Positions 1 through 7,902 are shown, counted from the stretch's first letter. The stretch: DNA of 64,000 nucleotides from Alteribacillus iranensis (GCF_900113025.1 NZ_FONT01000002.1:689878-753877), one strand, 5' to 3'. Notes: generated by a model from the letters alone, not told the origin. Numbers and translations are program-made.

Positions 1-66
1 ATTTGATGTCGTAGATTCTACCCATTGACCGTTAATAAAGTTTTTTAATTTTCTTGCTTCCGCCAT
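1..66 (-). CDS. mmsA: Methylmalonate-semialdehyde dehydrogenase (CoA-acylating), N-terminal fragment
   Basis: Only the first 22 codons are inside the window; the gene runs off the left edge. The N-terminus MAEARKLKNFINGQWVES closely matches the start of Bacillus IolA/MmsA, an aldehyde dehydrogenase that converts malonate- or methylmalonate-semialdehyde plus CoA to acetyl- or propionyl-CoA. A GAGAGGGG ribosome site precedes the ATG. It lies 15 bp downstream of an iron-dependent alcohol dehydrogenase on the same strand and is probably co-transcribed with it. The family call rests on a short stretch, so another aldehyde dehydrogenase of the same clade is possible. Confidence 0.75.
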   Translation of the reverse strand, partial: MAEARKLKNFINGQWVESTTSN

Positions 67-80
67 TCTACTACCCCTCT

Positions 81-1280
81 CTAATCGTGAATTTCTTTTA
101 CCTGAGGATACTCATACACATAAGCTCTTCGATATAATTTGATCATTTCCTCTATTTTTGGAACGATTGGGTTATTATTGGGACTACCGCTGTCTAAAGC
201 GTCTTCTGCCATTTTTTCAAGCGATGAATAAAAGGCAGACTCCTCTACGCCCCACTCTTTCATGTTCGGAATGTCGAGATTTCTGCACAACTCGATTACC
301 TGGTTGACGAAAAAGGCAGAAGCCTCGTCAGTGGATAGCTCGTTTTTCTCGGGAAAAATGAAACGGGCCATATCAGCTAATCGACTTTTACAAGATTCAT
401 AACTGTACTCTAGGACCGTCGGAAGCAGCATCGCATTCGAAATCCCATGCGGTACATGGAAAAGTGCTCCAACCGGACGGGACATGCCGTGTACAAGACA
501 GACCGATGCATTAGAAAAAGCCATTCCCGCCTGCATTGCACCCAATGCCATCTTCTCTCTCGCTTCTTCGTCGTCTCCATTTTTGTATGCTTTCTCTAAG
601 TTCTCCATGATAAGCTTTGCTGCGGATAAAGCGAGCTGGTCAGAAAAAGGATGTGCTTTTTTAGAGATATACGCTTCTACAGCATGAGTCAAAGCATCCA
701 CTCCTGTTGCAGCAGTGGTCCCTTTTGGGGATGACATCGTGAGAACGGGATCAACAATCGCAGTCTGAGGCATAAAAGCCGGCTGCTTAATCATCATTTT
801 TACATCATTTTTCGTATTGGTGATCACCGTAACATCTGTTGCTTCTGAGCCCGTGCCGGCAGTGGTCGGGATCGCAATAAGTGGAAGCGGATCTTGGTCA
901 GCTACCGTTTTGTTATTCATGTAATCACTGATCTCTCCGCGGTTGCGTGCCATTACTGCGACGGCTTTAGCCGTATCAATGCAGCTTCCTCCCCCAAGAG
1001 CAATGATTAGTTCCGCACCTAACTCATCAGCCAACTCCAACGCTTCCTTCACATAGGTATCCGTTGGCTCAGAAACGATATCTATATACTTTTCATACGA
1101 GATTCCTTCTTCCTCTAATAACCGCTCGCAGGACTCCAAGTATCCAAGCTTTTGCATGATTGGATCACTAATAATAAGAGCCTTTGTCCCGAATTTTCGA
1201 GCATTTTTCCCTGTCTCTTGAAAACTGTCCTTCCCGTATATCACATCACGGGGAAATAGCATTGTAGAAGATGAACCCAT
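81..1280 (-). CDS. Iron-containing (type III) alcohol dehydrogenase
   Basis: NAD(P)-dependent alcohol dehydrogenase of the Fe-ADH family, about 399 residues, the usual family length. Visible marks are the nucleotide-binding GGGSCIDTAK segment, the PTTAGTGSEAT segment, and metal-ligand histidines in the DALTHAVEAY and HGMSRPVGALFHVPHG regions. The ATG at 1280 is chosen because an AAAGGAGG site sits just before it. An upstream in-frame extension would run through a -24/-12 promoter at 1318-1333. The gene precedes the semialdehyde dehydrogenase and follows a sigma-54 activator, so it probably makes the semialdehyde used by its partner. The substrate (3-hydroxypropionate, 1,3-propanediol or a related alcohol) is inference. 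It is not a zinc-type ADH. Confidence 0.9.
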   Translation of the reverse strand: MGSSSTMLFPRDVIYGKDSFQETGKNARKFGTKALIISDPIMQKLGYLESCERLLEEEGISYEKYIDIVSEPTDTYVKEALELADELGAELIIALGGGSCIDTAKAVAVMARNRGEISDYMNNKTVADQDPLPLIAIPTTAGTGSEATDVTVITNTKNDVKMMIKQPAFMPQTAIVDPVLTMSSPKGTTAATGVDALTHAVEAYISKKAHPFSDQLALSAAKLIMENLEKAYKNGDDEEAREKMALGAMQAGMAFSNASVCLVHGMSRPVGALFHVPHGISNAMLLPTVLEYSYESCKSRLADMARFIFPEKNELSTDEASAFFVNQVIELCRNLDIPNMKEWGVEESAFYSSLEKMAEDALDSGSPNNNPIVPKIEEMIKLYRRAYVYEYPQVKEIHD

Positions 1281-1317
1281 CCAATAACCCCTCCTCCTTT
1301 GTTTCTCTCTTTCATAA

Positions 1318-1333
1318 TGCAAACAGTATGCCA
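1318..1333 (-). promoter_or_regulatory. Sigma-54 (-24/-12) promoter of the alcohol dehydrogenase operon
   Basis: On the minus strand the sequence reads TGGCATACTGTTTGCA. It has the invariant GG and GC dinucleotides separated by exactly 10 bases, as in the SigL/RpoN consensus. It lies 38 bp upstream of the dehydrogenase start. The gene just upstream encodes a GAFTGA-type sigma-54 activator. A palindrome CATGTACATG at 1409-1418 could be an activator site, but this is weak. Confidence 0.85.
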
Positions 1334-1434
1334 AAAAAGAATGTCCAGTCAGAAAGGCATTTCAAAGCAGGGCTCGAACAATTTATGTATTTTTTTATAA
1401 ACATTTTCATGTACATGTAGTTTCAAATATACAA

Positions 1435-3015
1435 TCAGGAAGGAATGTTGTATTCTTTGATCTTTTTATATAGCGTGGTACGGTGGATTCCTAATGATTC
1501 TGCTGTCTTTTTCTTGTTACCTTTCTGTCTCCGCAGTTCTTCTTCAATTATTTCCTTTTCCTGCTCGTGTTGACTTCTCTTTAAAGGCTTTTCTTCCCGC
1601 TGTCCGTTTGTTTGGTACCCGCTTTTCACATGAGTTGGCACATCAGACAGCGTAATTTCATCGCCCTCAGATAATATAACAAGTTGTTCCACTACATTTG
1701 TTAATTCACGGATATTCCCGGGCCAGTCGTATGCTTGTAGGCATTCCAGCACGTGATGATCGATAGACTTCACAGAAACGTAGTTTTCTTCTGAAAACTT
1801 TTTCAGATAATAGCCAATGAGACGGGGAATATCTTCGCGCCTGTCTCGAAGCGGAGGAATTGGTACGTGAATGACATGCAGACGGTAGTAGAGATCTTGC
1901 CGAAACGTTCCTTCCTCCACTAATTCCTCCAGATTGTCATTCGTCGCAGCAATGACCCGTACATTCAAAGGAAATGGCACATGACCCCCAACTTTCACAA
2001 CAGCCCGTTCTTCTAAAATACGCAAGAGTTTTGCCTGCATCGAATAAGGCATCGTACTAATTTCATCTAAAAATATGGTGCCATAATTGGCCGCTTCAAA
2101 TTTTCCTTTGTGGCCACCCCGTTTAGCCCCCGTAAATGCACCTTCTTCATAACCAAATAGCTCCGACTCCAGCAAATGTTCCGGGATGGCAGAGCAATTG
2201 ATGGGGACAAACTCTCCTTTACGGCCGCTCATTTTATGTATGGCTTGCGCAAATAATTCTTTACCGGTCCCGCTTTCCCCGGTTAGCAAAATAGTAGCTT
2301 TTGATCTGGCAGCTTTTCGTGCTTTGCTTTTGCTCTCTAACAAGGCTTCACTGGACCCTAGAATTTGCTCAAAGGAATAAAAAGAAGTGCGGGTTTCCTT
2401 TTTCTCTTCTTCAAAAGGAGGAGGGGTTTCCATGTTGCCTGCTTTTCCGAGAATGCGATACAGCTCGCTTACTCCTTCAAATATGAGCATGCCGATCGCA
2501 CCGGTCACTTCTCCCTCTTTCCAAATAGGAATACGATGGACAACCATTTTTTGACCTTGGATGACTTGTATTTCTCCCTTTTCAGGAACCCCTGTCTGAA
2601 TCGTCCGATGGAGCTTTGTATTTTCGATGATATCTTCTACTCGCCGCCCCAGTACTTGCTCTTCCCTTGGAATTCCTAGAAAGTTACGATAGGCTTTATT
2701 CATTTGAACGATGATACCTTCTCGGTCGACGACAGCGACTCCTTCGTACGCGCTATTTAAAATAACATCCGTAATTTCTCTATGATGCTCTAATGATTTT
2801 GTCCATTCCCGATACGCTTGAAGCAAACTATCTTTCATTAACAAACCAACTATTTGCTTTTGTTCGTTTACTACATGACAAGGTACTTGTGCCTCCGTTA
2901 TTCCTATAACGACGGTATCGGGTTGGACGGGTGGAGCCGTTACGGCTGCATGTTCTGCTTTTTCCACCGGCGCCATCCACTTGTCTGCCGTATATTCTTC
3001 CCACTCTTTCTTCAT
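1435..3015 (-). CDS. Sigma-54-dependent transcriptional activator with PAS domain
   Basis: Enhancer-binding protein of 526 residues. The N-terminal 75 residues are of unclear type. A PAS sensor covers about residues 80-185, and an AAA+ domain follows with Walker A GESGTGKE (246-253), the sigma-54 contact loop GAFTGA (292-297) and Walker B IFLDE (314-318). A Fis-type helix-turn-helix closes the C-terminus (TAESLGIHRTTLYKKI). It should hydrolyse ATP to open SigL-RNA polymerase complexes at the -24/-12 promoter downstream. The PAS ligand is unknown. The start has a GGGGAGGTGG ribosome site. It resembles the Bacillus RocR/BkdR/AcoR group in layout but cannot be assigned to one of them. Confidence 0.93.
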   Translation of the reverse strand: MKKEWEEYTADKWMAPVEKAEHAAVTAPPVQPDTVVIGITEAQVPCHVVNEQKQIVGLLMKDSLLQAYREWTKSLEHHREITDVILNSAYEGVAVVDREGIIVQMNKAYRNFLGIPREEQVLGRRVEDIIENTKLHRTIQTGVPEKGEIQVIQGQKMVVHRIPIWKEGEVTGAIGMLIFEGVSELYRILGKAGNMETPPPFEEEKKETRTSFYSFEQILGSSEALLESKSKARKAARSKATILLTGESGTGKELFAQAIHKMSGRKGEFVPINCSAIPEHLLESELFGYEEGAFTGAKRGGHKGKFEAANYGTIFLDEISTMPYSMQAKLLRILEERAVVKVGGHVPFPLNVRVIAATNDNLEELVEEGTFRQDLYYRLHVIHVPIPPLRDRREDIPRLIGYYLKKFSEENYVSVKSIDHHVLECLQAYDWPGNIRELTNVVEQLVILSEGDEITLSDVPTHVKSGYQTNGQREEKPLKRSQHEQEKEIIEEELRRQKGNKKKTAESLGIHRTTLYKKIKEYNIPS

Positions 3016-3038
3016 CGTGCTCCACCTCCCCTATCTTT

Positions 3039-4388
3039 CTAAGTTGAAAACGTTACATCTACCCCTGTTTTCTCCAATAACTCAAAATAAGTAGGACATG
3101 TTTTCGAAACACATCCCGGATCTTCAATAACAACACCAGCTACTTTCGTTCCGATCAAAGACAAGGCCATCGCTACCCGATGATCATCATACGAATGAAG
3201 CGTCGTTCCTTTCGGTGTGCCCGGGTAAACTTTCAAACCGTCCTGATACTCTTCCACTTCAATTCCCAGCTTCTGAAGTTCTGTACAGACAGCGGAAATA
3301 CGGTCTGACTCATGATGACGGATATGTTCTACCTCGTTCATCGTAATGGGCGCATCAGCAAACGGAGCAATCGCAGCAAGAGTAAGTGTCTGATCCGACA
3401 TCTCTTTCATACTGATTTCAAATCCACCAACCAGTTGATCCGGTCCTTCTACTTCGACCCATCCGTCCCCTTTCGTAACACGGCAGCCCATCTTCTCATA
3501 CACCTCGGTCATATAAATATCAGGCTGATTTGTATCCATGTGTAGATTGTTAATACGAACCGTTCCCCCTGTTACTGCGGCGAGTGCCATGAAGTAACTG
3601 GCCGTCGAGGCATCAGCTTCAAGAGGCATCGTTTGACCGGTGTAGCCTTTGACAGGGACTTTCATTTCCGTTAAGTCCTCGTTGTAAGAGACGTCTACCC
3701 CAAACGCCTTCATCATGTCAAGCGTAATTTTTACGTAAGCATGCTGGACAATATAATCTGGAATCGTTACGGTCAGATCGTTTTCCGCATAGGTACCGGC
3801 TAACAGCAATCCACTAATAAACTGACTGGAAAGCTTCCCTGAAATGCTCACTTCTCCACCTGTTAATCCGTTCGCATGGACGCGCAAAGGATAAAAGCCT
3901 TCTTTTTGAAGATACTCAATGTTCGCACCTAGTGTCTCAAGCGCCTCCATTAACGGTCGCACAGGACGTTCGCTCATTCGTTTACTTGCTTTGATATGAA
4001 AGTTTCCATGTTGGGAAATCGCCAAAGCACCAGGTAGAAAGCGAGCAATCGTACCAGCAGCTCCTATATACAGGTCAGTTTCTTTTTTCGGCCACTCCCC
4101 TCCACATCCTTCAATACGGACAGTGTCTCCCTCTACTTCTACTGCAATGCCAAGATGACGAAGAGCATCAATGCACCAGTATGAATCATCGCTCCTTAAA
4201 ATTCCTGATAATTCAGATGTTCCTTCGGCAAGCCCTGCTATGATCAGCGCGCGATTCGTGACACTCTTACTCCCGGGAATGGTTATCGATGTATGTATTG
4301 ATTTATGTTCTACAGGTTTTATTTCTACTTCCGTAATATCAGTCAATGCCGCCCATGGCGAGCGGGCTTCTAAATCCGGCTTACTCAC
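3039..4388 (-). CDS. aroA: 3-phosphoshikimate 1-carboxyvinyltransferase (EPSP synthase), divergent
   Basis: Transfers enolpyruvate from PEP to shikimate-3-phosphate in chorismate synthesis. The phosphate-binding ITIPGSKSVTNRAL segment, the EADASTASYF segment, the HHESDRI segment and YDDHRVAMAL are all visible. The GTG at 4388 has a GGAAAGGGA site 10 bp upstream; an ATG at 4430 is an alternative because it overlaps the stop of a small upstream frame. The active-site loop reads IGAAGTIARF where E. coli has LGNAGTAMRP, so the positions of Asn94 and Pro101 are Ala and Phe. This is neither a standard class I nor class II sequence. It stands apart from other aro genes and is 24 bp upstream of the sigma-54 regulator, so read-through into the regulator is possible. 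Confidence 0.9.
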   Translation of the reverse strand: MSKPDLEARSPWAALTDITEVEIKPVEHKSIHTSITIPGSKSVTNRALIIAGLAEGTSELSGILRSDDSYWCIDALRHLGIAVEVEGDTVRIEGCGGEWPKKETDLYIGAAGTIARFLPGALAISQHGNFHIKASKRMSERPVRPLMEALETLGANIEYLQKEGFYPLRVHANGLTGGEVSISGKLSSQFISGLLLAGTYAENDLTVTIPDYIVQHAYVKITLDMMKAFGVDVSYNEDLTEMKVPVKGYTGQTMPLEADASTASYFMALAAVTGGTVRINNLHMDTNQPDIYMTEVYEKMGCRVTKGDGWVEVEGPDQLVGGFEISMKEMSDQTLTLAAIAPFADAPITMNEVEHIRHHESDRISAVCTELQKLGIEVEEYQDGLKVYPGTPKGTTLHSYDDHRVAMALSLIGTKVAGVVIEDPGCVSKTCPTYFELLEKTGVDVTFST

Positions 4389-4429
4389 AGTTGTATCGTC
4401 CCTTTCCAAGAAATATTGAAGTGCTATCA

Positions 4430-4510
4430 TCAAAACTGTGACTTAGAGCATCGATGAACCCGTCCCCTCCAGTTTCTCCAGCTTACTTCCTTTTCTTTTT
4501 CTTCTTCCAT
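4430..4510 (-). CDS. Possible 26-residue leader peptide upstream of aroA
   Basis: Short frame with a good GGGGAG ribosome site 8 bases before the ATG. The product is highly charged (MEEEKEKE start) with two Trp codons at residues 11 and 14. Its TGA stop overlaps the ATG at 4430 in the aroA frame, an arrangement typical of translational coupling. No homologue is recognised. It could be a real micro-protein, a leader peptide sensing aromatic amino acids, or chance. Confidence 0.35.
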   Translation of the reverse strand: MEEEKEKEVSWRNWRGRVHRCSKSQF

Positions 4511-4550
4511 TACATCACTCCCCTAAAGAATTATCAAGCTTGTAATAAAG

Positions 4551-4664
4551 AAAAGCATAAAGCGTCGCCTATCGTCGACAAGCGCTGGAAAGCCACCGAG
4601 AAGGCTTTGCCGCCGCAGTGCGGTTGAAGCGACCTCGAGCTGGTGGCGCCTGATGCTAGACAAC
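4551..4664 (+). repeat. Dispersed intergenic repeat, module P
   Basis: Copy of a roughly 105-bp module containing ACAAGCGCTGG, then GCCGCCGCAG, GGTTGAAGCGACCTCGAGC and GGCGCC. Other copies lie at 5279-5398 and 9946-10063 (both inverted), 18849-19146 and 57784-58022 (both interrupted), with a remnant at 14707-14790. It has no coding potential. Together with the features at 4698-5398 it fills the gene-free stretch between aroA and the marR gene. Confidence 0.8.
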
Positions 4665-4697
4665 ACTCCATGAACGTTATATTTCCTAACTGTCTAG

Positions 4698-5015
4698 TCA
4701 ATTAGTGACGTTAATTCATTGTTTTCTCAGTTCAATGTCATTATCCATTGCTATTTGTTCCCCTGAAACTTGTAATTTCCCGTTAAATGTCACTAACCAA
4801 CCTCATTACTTACCAAACTAATACTTTTTTCTTTCTCAAAGGCACTATCCCCTTTCCATCACGTCGATTAGTAACGTTGATTCATTATTTTCTCAACCTA
4901 ACGTCATTAAACATACCCATTAGTTCCTTTAAAACTTGTAATTTTCTACTCTACGTCACTAAGTCCATCTATTAATGACATTGCTCTCTCTGACTTTGCT
5001 TAGAATGTCACTAAT
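4698..5015. repeat. Two ~100-bp palindrome-ended elements plus a short third copy
   Basis: Copies at about 4698-4796 and 4864-4963 share TTCATT, TTTTCTCA and AACTTGTAATTT at matching positions, offset by 166 bp. Each starts near TTAGTGACGTTAA (or TTAGTAACGTTGA) and ends near TGTCACTAA or CGTCACTAA, so the ends form an imperfect inverted repeat. A 46-bp derivative at about 4970-5015 keeps only the ends. The size and termini are MITE-like; no open frame is present. Confidence 0.6.
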
Positions 5016-5035
5016 ACTCAGAAAAGTATAAGGAG

Positions 5036-5240
5036 CCTTGACTTGCGCAGGACGTGCTGACTTCTGTCTTAACTTGTACACGACGTACCGACTTCTGCGT
5101 TGGCTTACGCAAGAGGCGTTGACTTTTGTGTTGCAAACAGTACGTTTGCGAACTTAGCAAAAGGTCTATATCAGGCGTTTGCGCTCTTGGCAGAAGATCA
5201 ACTATTAATGTGGGCGGTCTTAGTAGAAGTTCCTTTTTCT
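5036..5240. repeat. Mirror-ordered hairpin-arm array
   Basis: Left arms CTTCTGT (5061), CTTCTGC (5092) and CTTTTGT (5123) are spaced exactly 31 bp apart. A central hairpin GCAAAC/GTTTGC (5133-5149) follows. Right arms GCAAAAG (5157), GCAGAAG (5190) and GTAGAAG (5223) are spaced exactly 33 bp apart. The order is mirrored so that each arm can pair with its partner. The right end carries half of the B module seen at 18571-18671, inverted. Confidence 0.75.
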
Positions 5241-5278
5241 TTAGTCGAACATCCTTCAAAACTTGTGCTTTTCTTTTT

Positions 5279-5398
5279 GTCTAGCTACAGGCGCCATCGG
5301 CTCGTGGTCGCTTCAACCCGCTCTGCGGCGGCATAGCCTCCTCGACGGGTTTCCAGCGCTTGTCGCCGATAGGCGGGCGCCTTCCGCTTTTCTTGTTT
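5279..5398 (-). repeat. Dispersed repeat module P, inverted copy
   Basis: Reverse-oriented copy of the module at 4551-4664, with GGCGCCATCGGCTCG, GCTTCAACCCGCTCTGCGG and CCAGCGCTTGTCGCCGATAGG. It ends about 25 bp upstream of the marR promoter. Confidence 0.8.
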
Positions 5399-5423
5399 GT
5401 ATGCCCTTTCAACTTTCAGAAAG

Positions 5424-5452
5424 TTTACAGTCGCCGAAATGCCTGGTATGAT
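5424..5452 (+). promoter_or_regulatory. SigA-type promoter of the marR-MFS operon
   Basis: TTTACA at 5424-5429 and TATGAT at 5447-5452 are separated by 17 bp. The expected transcription start is near 5459, just before the palindromic operator. Confidence 0.8.
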
Positions 5453-5465
5453 AGGATCATTGTAT

Positions 5466-5485
5466 TTATTTACCTAGGTAAATAA
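5466..5485. promoter_or_regulatory. Perfect 20-bp palindromic operator for the MarR regulator
   Basis: TTATTTACCTAGGTAAATAA is a perfect palindrome placed between the promoter and the marR ribosome site. This is the expected position for an autoregulatory MarR dimer blocking transcription. Assignment to the adjacent MarR protein is inference. Confidence 0.8.
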
Positions 5486-5503
5486 TTTGGAGGTTCTACC
5501 CCG

Positions 5504-5917
5504 ATGGATAGAAGTTACCTGTTTCACGCCTTAAACCAAAAAGTTCGGCAGCTAAAAAAGGAATTAGATGACAAACTGCAGGTGCATGACTTGTACTATG
5601 CGCAGTGGACGATTCTTTATACATTAAGTCGAAAAGGTTCCATTACACAAACGGAACTCTGGAAATACTTGCAGGTCGAAGCCCCAACCATCACACGTAC
5701 CTTAACACGCATGGAAGAAAAAGGGTGGATTGTGAGAACACCTGGCCGCGACAAACGGGAACGCCTTGTGGCTTTGACAGAGGAAGCGCTCGCTAAGCTT
5801 CCACGGATTAAAGAGACTATTGATGACACCGAGCAGCAATTCGTCACTTCTTTGTCCGAAGAAGAGCAGCAAAAGCTCTATCATCTATTGGAAAAATTAG
5901 GAACATCAAAGGAGTGA
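5504..5917 (+). CDS. MarR-family transcriptional regulator
   Basis: Winged helix-turn-helix regulator of 137 residues, a normal MarR length. The recognition region reads ITQTELWKYLQVEAPTITRT and is followed by a wing with GRDKRERLVALT. A GGAGG site lies upstream of the ATG. It forms an operon with the MFS transporter 10 bp downstream and probably represses both genes through the palindrome at 5466-5485. The arrangement resembles B. subtilis ywoH-ywoG. The inducing ligand is unknown; a toxic compound exported by the partner is the usual pattern. Confidence 0.9.
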   Translation: MDRSYLFHALNQKVRQLKKELDDKLQVHDLYYAQWTILYTLSRKGSITQTELWKYLQVEAPTITRTLTRMEEKGWIVRTPGRDKRERLVALTEEALAKLPRIKETIDDTEQQFVTSLSEEEQQKLYHLLEKLGTSKE

Positions 5918-5927
5918 TTCATTTAAT

Positions 5928-7145
5928 ATGAGTACGATGAGCAATAAAATATGGACGAAAGATTTTATAGGTATTTCTTTGATTCAATTTATCGTCTTTA
6001 CTATTTTTTATACATTACTTACTGCCTTGCCTTTATACGTGGTGCAAGATTTAGGCAAAACCGAAGTCCAAGGCGGTCTCGCCGGCACAGCCATGTTGCT
6101 GTCCGCTATCATCGTGCGACCACTGGCAGGCAAATTTGTAGAGCAGTTTGGCAAGAAAAATGTGCTAACCGTTACGGTTCTATTATTCACGGCCACCACG
6201 GCAGGATATATTTGGGCGGACGGCTTTACCTCTCTTATTATATTGCGTTTTATTCATGGTCTGTTTTTCGGAGTTTTGACCACCGCTACTCCTGTAATTG
6301 CGGCTCATGTCATCCCTGAGAAAAAACAAGGGGAAGGGCTTGGTTACTTTACGATGGCCATGAACGTTGCCGTCGTCGCCGGTCCGTTTCTCGGTTTATC
6401 TCTCATCCAATTTGTATCCTTTGAAACATTATTTATTATTTTAAGCATAGCGATGACAGCAGGAATTCTTTGTTTATTTGGAGTTACTGTAAAAGAAGAT
6501 AATGTGCGTACCCCGAAAAAGAAAAAACAATCATTTTCCGTGGAAGAATACATTGAATGGAAGGCAGCACCGGTTGCCTTGATGAGTGGTCTTGTGGCAT
6601 TTGCGTATGCCGGCATTCTCTCCTTTATTTCGACCTATGCCACCAATCTTAATATGGAGAGCATGTCGAGTTATTTCTTTCTTATTTTTGCCGTAACAAT
6701 GCTTTTATCGAGACCGTTTATGGGAAGATTGTTCGACACGCGAGGTCCGAAAATAGTGATTATCCCTTCTCTTGTCATCTTTGCGTCAGGCTTGGCCCTA
6801 TTAAGCGTTGCCCATGCTCCTTTATTATTTTTAGTGGCAGCAGGCTTGATTGGCGTAGGATATGGGGCTATTTTGCCATGCACGTTATCAATCGCTGTTC
6901 AATCGTCTTCCAGAGAGCGAAACGGCCAGTCGACCGCTACTTACTTCATGTTGTATGATACGGGCATTGCAGCTGGTTCATACGTGTTAGGGGTCGTTGT
7001 TTCTACGGTTGGGTATTCCCTCATGTATACCTTTAGTGCCGCGCTTGTCATTCTAACAGCAATCGGGTTCTATTATTTGTTACAAGGGGCGTTTACAAAA
7101 CAACGAGAGACGAAAATGACCGCAGAGGGGAAAAAGAGCTTGTAG
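5928..7145 (+). CDS. MFS transporter, probable drug or metabolite efflux
   Basis: Membrane protein of 405 residues with about 12 hydrophobic segments and the MFS motif-A region GKFVEQFGKKNVLTV after helix 2. A second copy of this loop, GRLFDTRGPKIV, follows helix 8. The AAAGGAGTG ribosome site overlaps the end of marR. It resembles the YwoG-type MFS exporters that sit next to MarR repressors. A proton-driven exporter is likely, but the substrate cannot be read from the sequence. Confidence 0.88.
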   Translation: MSTMSNKIWTKDFIGISLIQFIVFTIFYTLLTALPLYVVQDLGKTEVQGGLAGTAMLLSAIIVRPLAGKFVEQFGKKNVLTVTVLLFTATTAGYIWADGFTSLIILRFIHGLFFGVLTTATPVIAAHVIPEKKQGEGLGYFTMAMNVAVVAGPFLGLSLIQFVSFETLFIILSIAMTAGILCLFGVTVKEDNVRTPKKKKQSFSVEEYIEWKAAPVALMSGLVAFAYAGILSFISTYATNLNMESMSSYFFLIFAVTMLLSRPFMGRLFDTRGPKIVIIPSLVIFASGLALLSVAHAPLLFLVAAGLIGVGYGAILPCTLSIAVQSSSRERNGQSTATYFMLYDTGIAAGSYVLGVVVSTVGYSLMYTFSAALVILTAIGFYYLLQGAFTKQRETKMTAEGKKSL

Positions 7146-7171
7146 GCTCTCCTTTCTGCGGTCATGTTTTT
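7116..7171. terminator. Terminator between the MFS gene and fbpC (convergent)
   Basis: Long inverted repeat beginning ATGACCGCAGA and ending TCTGCGGTCAT, overlapping the last codons of the MFS gene and followed by GTTTTT. The minus strand has a weaker T tract, so it may act in both directions. Confidence 0.65.
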
Positions 7172-7176
7172 CCATG

Positions 7177-7902
7177 TTACACTTGTATAGGTGTTTGTTG
7201 ATATCGATCTTGAAGAGACTTTCTTAACAAATCGCACGGGCGCCCCACTTGTTTCACGCCGCCCTTCTCAACCAACACAACCCGGTCAGCCAGGACGCGA
7301 GCATCTTCCTCATCATGTGTCACAAAAATGGTTGTCGTTCCCGTATGTTTAATCGTATCTCTTAGTTCGTCTCGAATGCGTTGCTGTAAATGAGCATCAA
7401 GGTTACTAAATGGTTCGTCCAAGAGGAGAAGAGATGGCTTAGGGGCTAAAGCTCGAGTTAAAGCAACACGCTGTTGCTGGCCTCCGCTCAATTCATAAGG
7501 ATACCGTTTGCGGTACTCTTCCATATGAATGAGCTCAAGCATCTCATCTACCCGTTGCAGACGTTCTGTCCTTTTCCAGCGTTTTAATCCAAACATAACA
7601 TTCTGTTCTACCGTCATATGCGGGAATAGCGCGTAGTCTTGGAACACCATACCAATGCCACGTTTTTCCACCGGTAGAAAGGATCTATTATCCTCACAAT
7701 ATACTTGGTTTCCAACCCTTATGCTTCCTTTTTCTGGCCGTTCCAACCCAGCGATCAAGCGCAAGATCGTACTTTTCCCGCTTCCGCTTTCTCCAAGGAT
7801 TGATACAATTTCTCCTTCCTGCATGTACAAGGAAAAATCACGTATGGTAGGTGATGATGACGACGGATAATGAAACTGTAGATCGGAAATTTGTACGTGC
7901 AT
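7177..7902 (-). CDS. fbpC: Ferric iron ABC transporter, ATP-binding protein
   Basis: ABC ATPase of 241 residues. Walker A is GESGSGKST, the signature is LSGGQQQRVALTRAL, and Walker B is LLLLDEPFSNLD, followed by an H-loop in FVTHDEEDA. It would power Fe(III) uptake with the FbpB permease. Its ATG overlaps the fbpB stop by one base (TAATG), indicating translational coupling. It is shorter than the roughly 350-residue FbpC proteins that carry a C-terminal regulatory domain; this one stops soon after the ATPase core. Confidence 0.92.
   Translation of the reverse strand: MHVQISDLQFHYPSSSSPTIRDFSLYMQEGEIVSILGESGSGKSTILRLIAGLERPEKGSIRVGNQVYCEDNRSFLPVEKRGIGMVFQDYALFPHMTVEQNVMFGLKRWKRTERLQRVDEMLELIHMEEYRKRYPYELSGGQQQRVALTRALAPKPSLLLLDEPFSNLDAHLQQRIRDELRDTIKHTGTTTIFVTHDEEDARVLADRVVLVEKGGVKQVGRPCDLLRKSLQDRYQQTPIQV

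Noticed and set aside
5011-5390. Open frames encoding VEVPFSLVE-type peptides within repeats (also near 18443, 18841, 32988 and 57773)
   Set aside because: They translate repeat modules on either strand, lack ribosome sites, and break at module joins. Recurrence reflects the DNA repeat, not a protein family.
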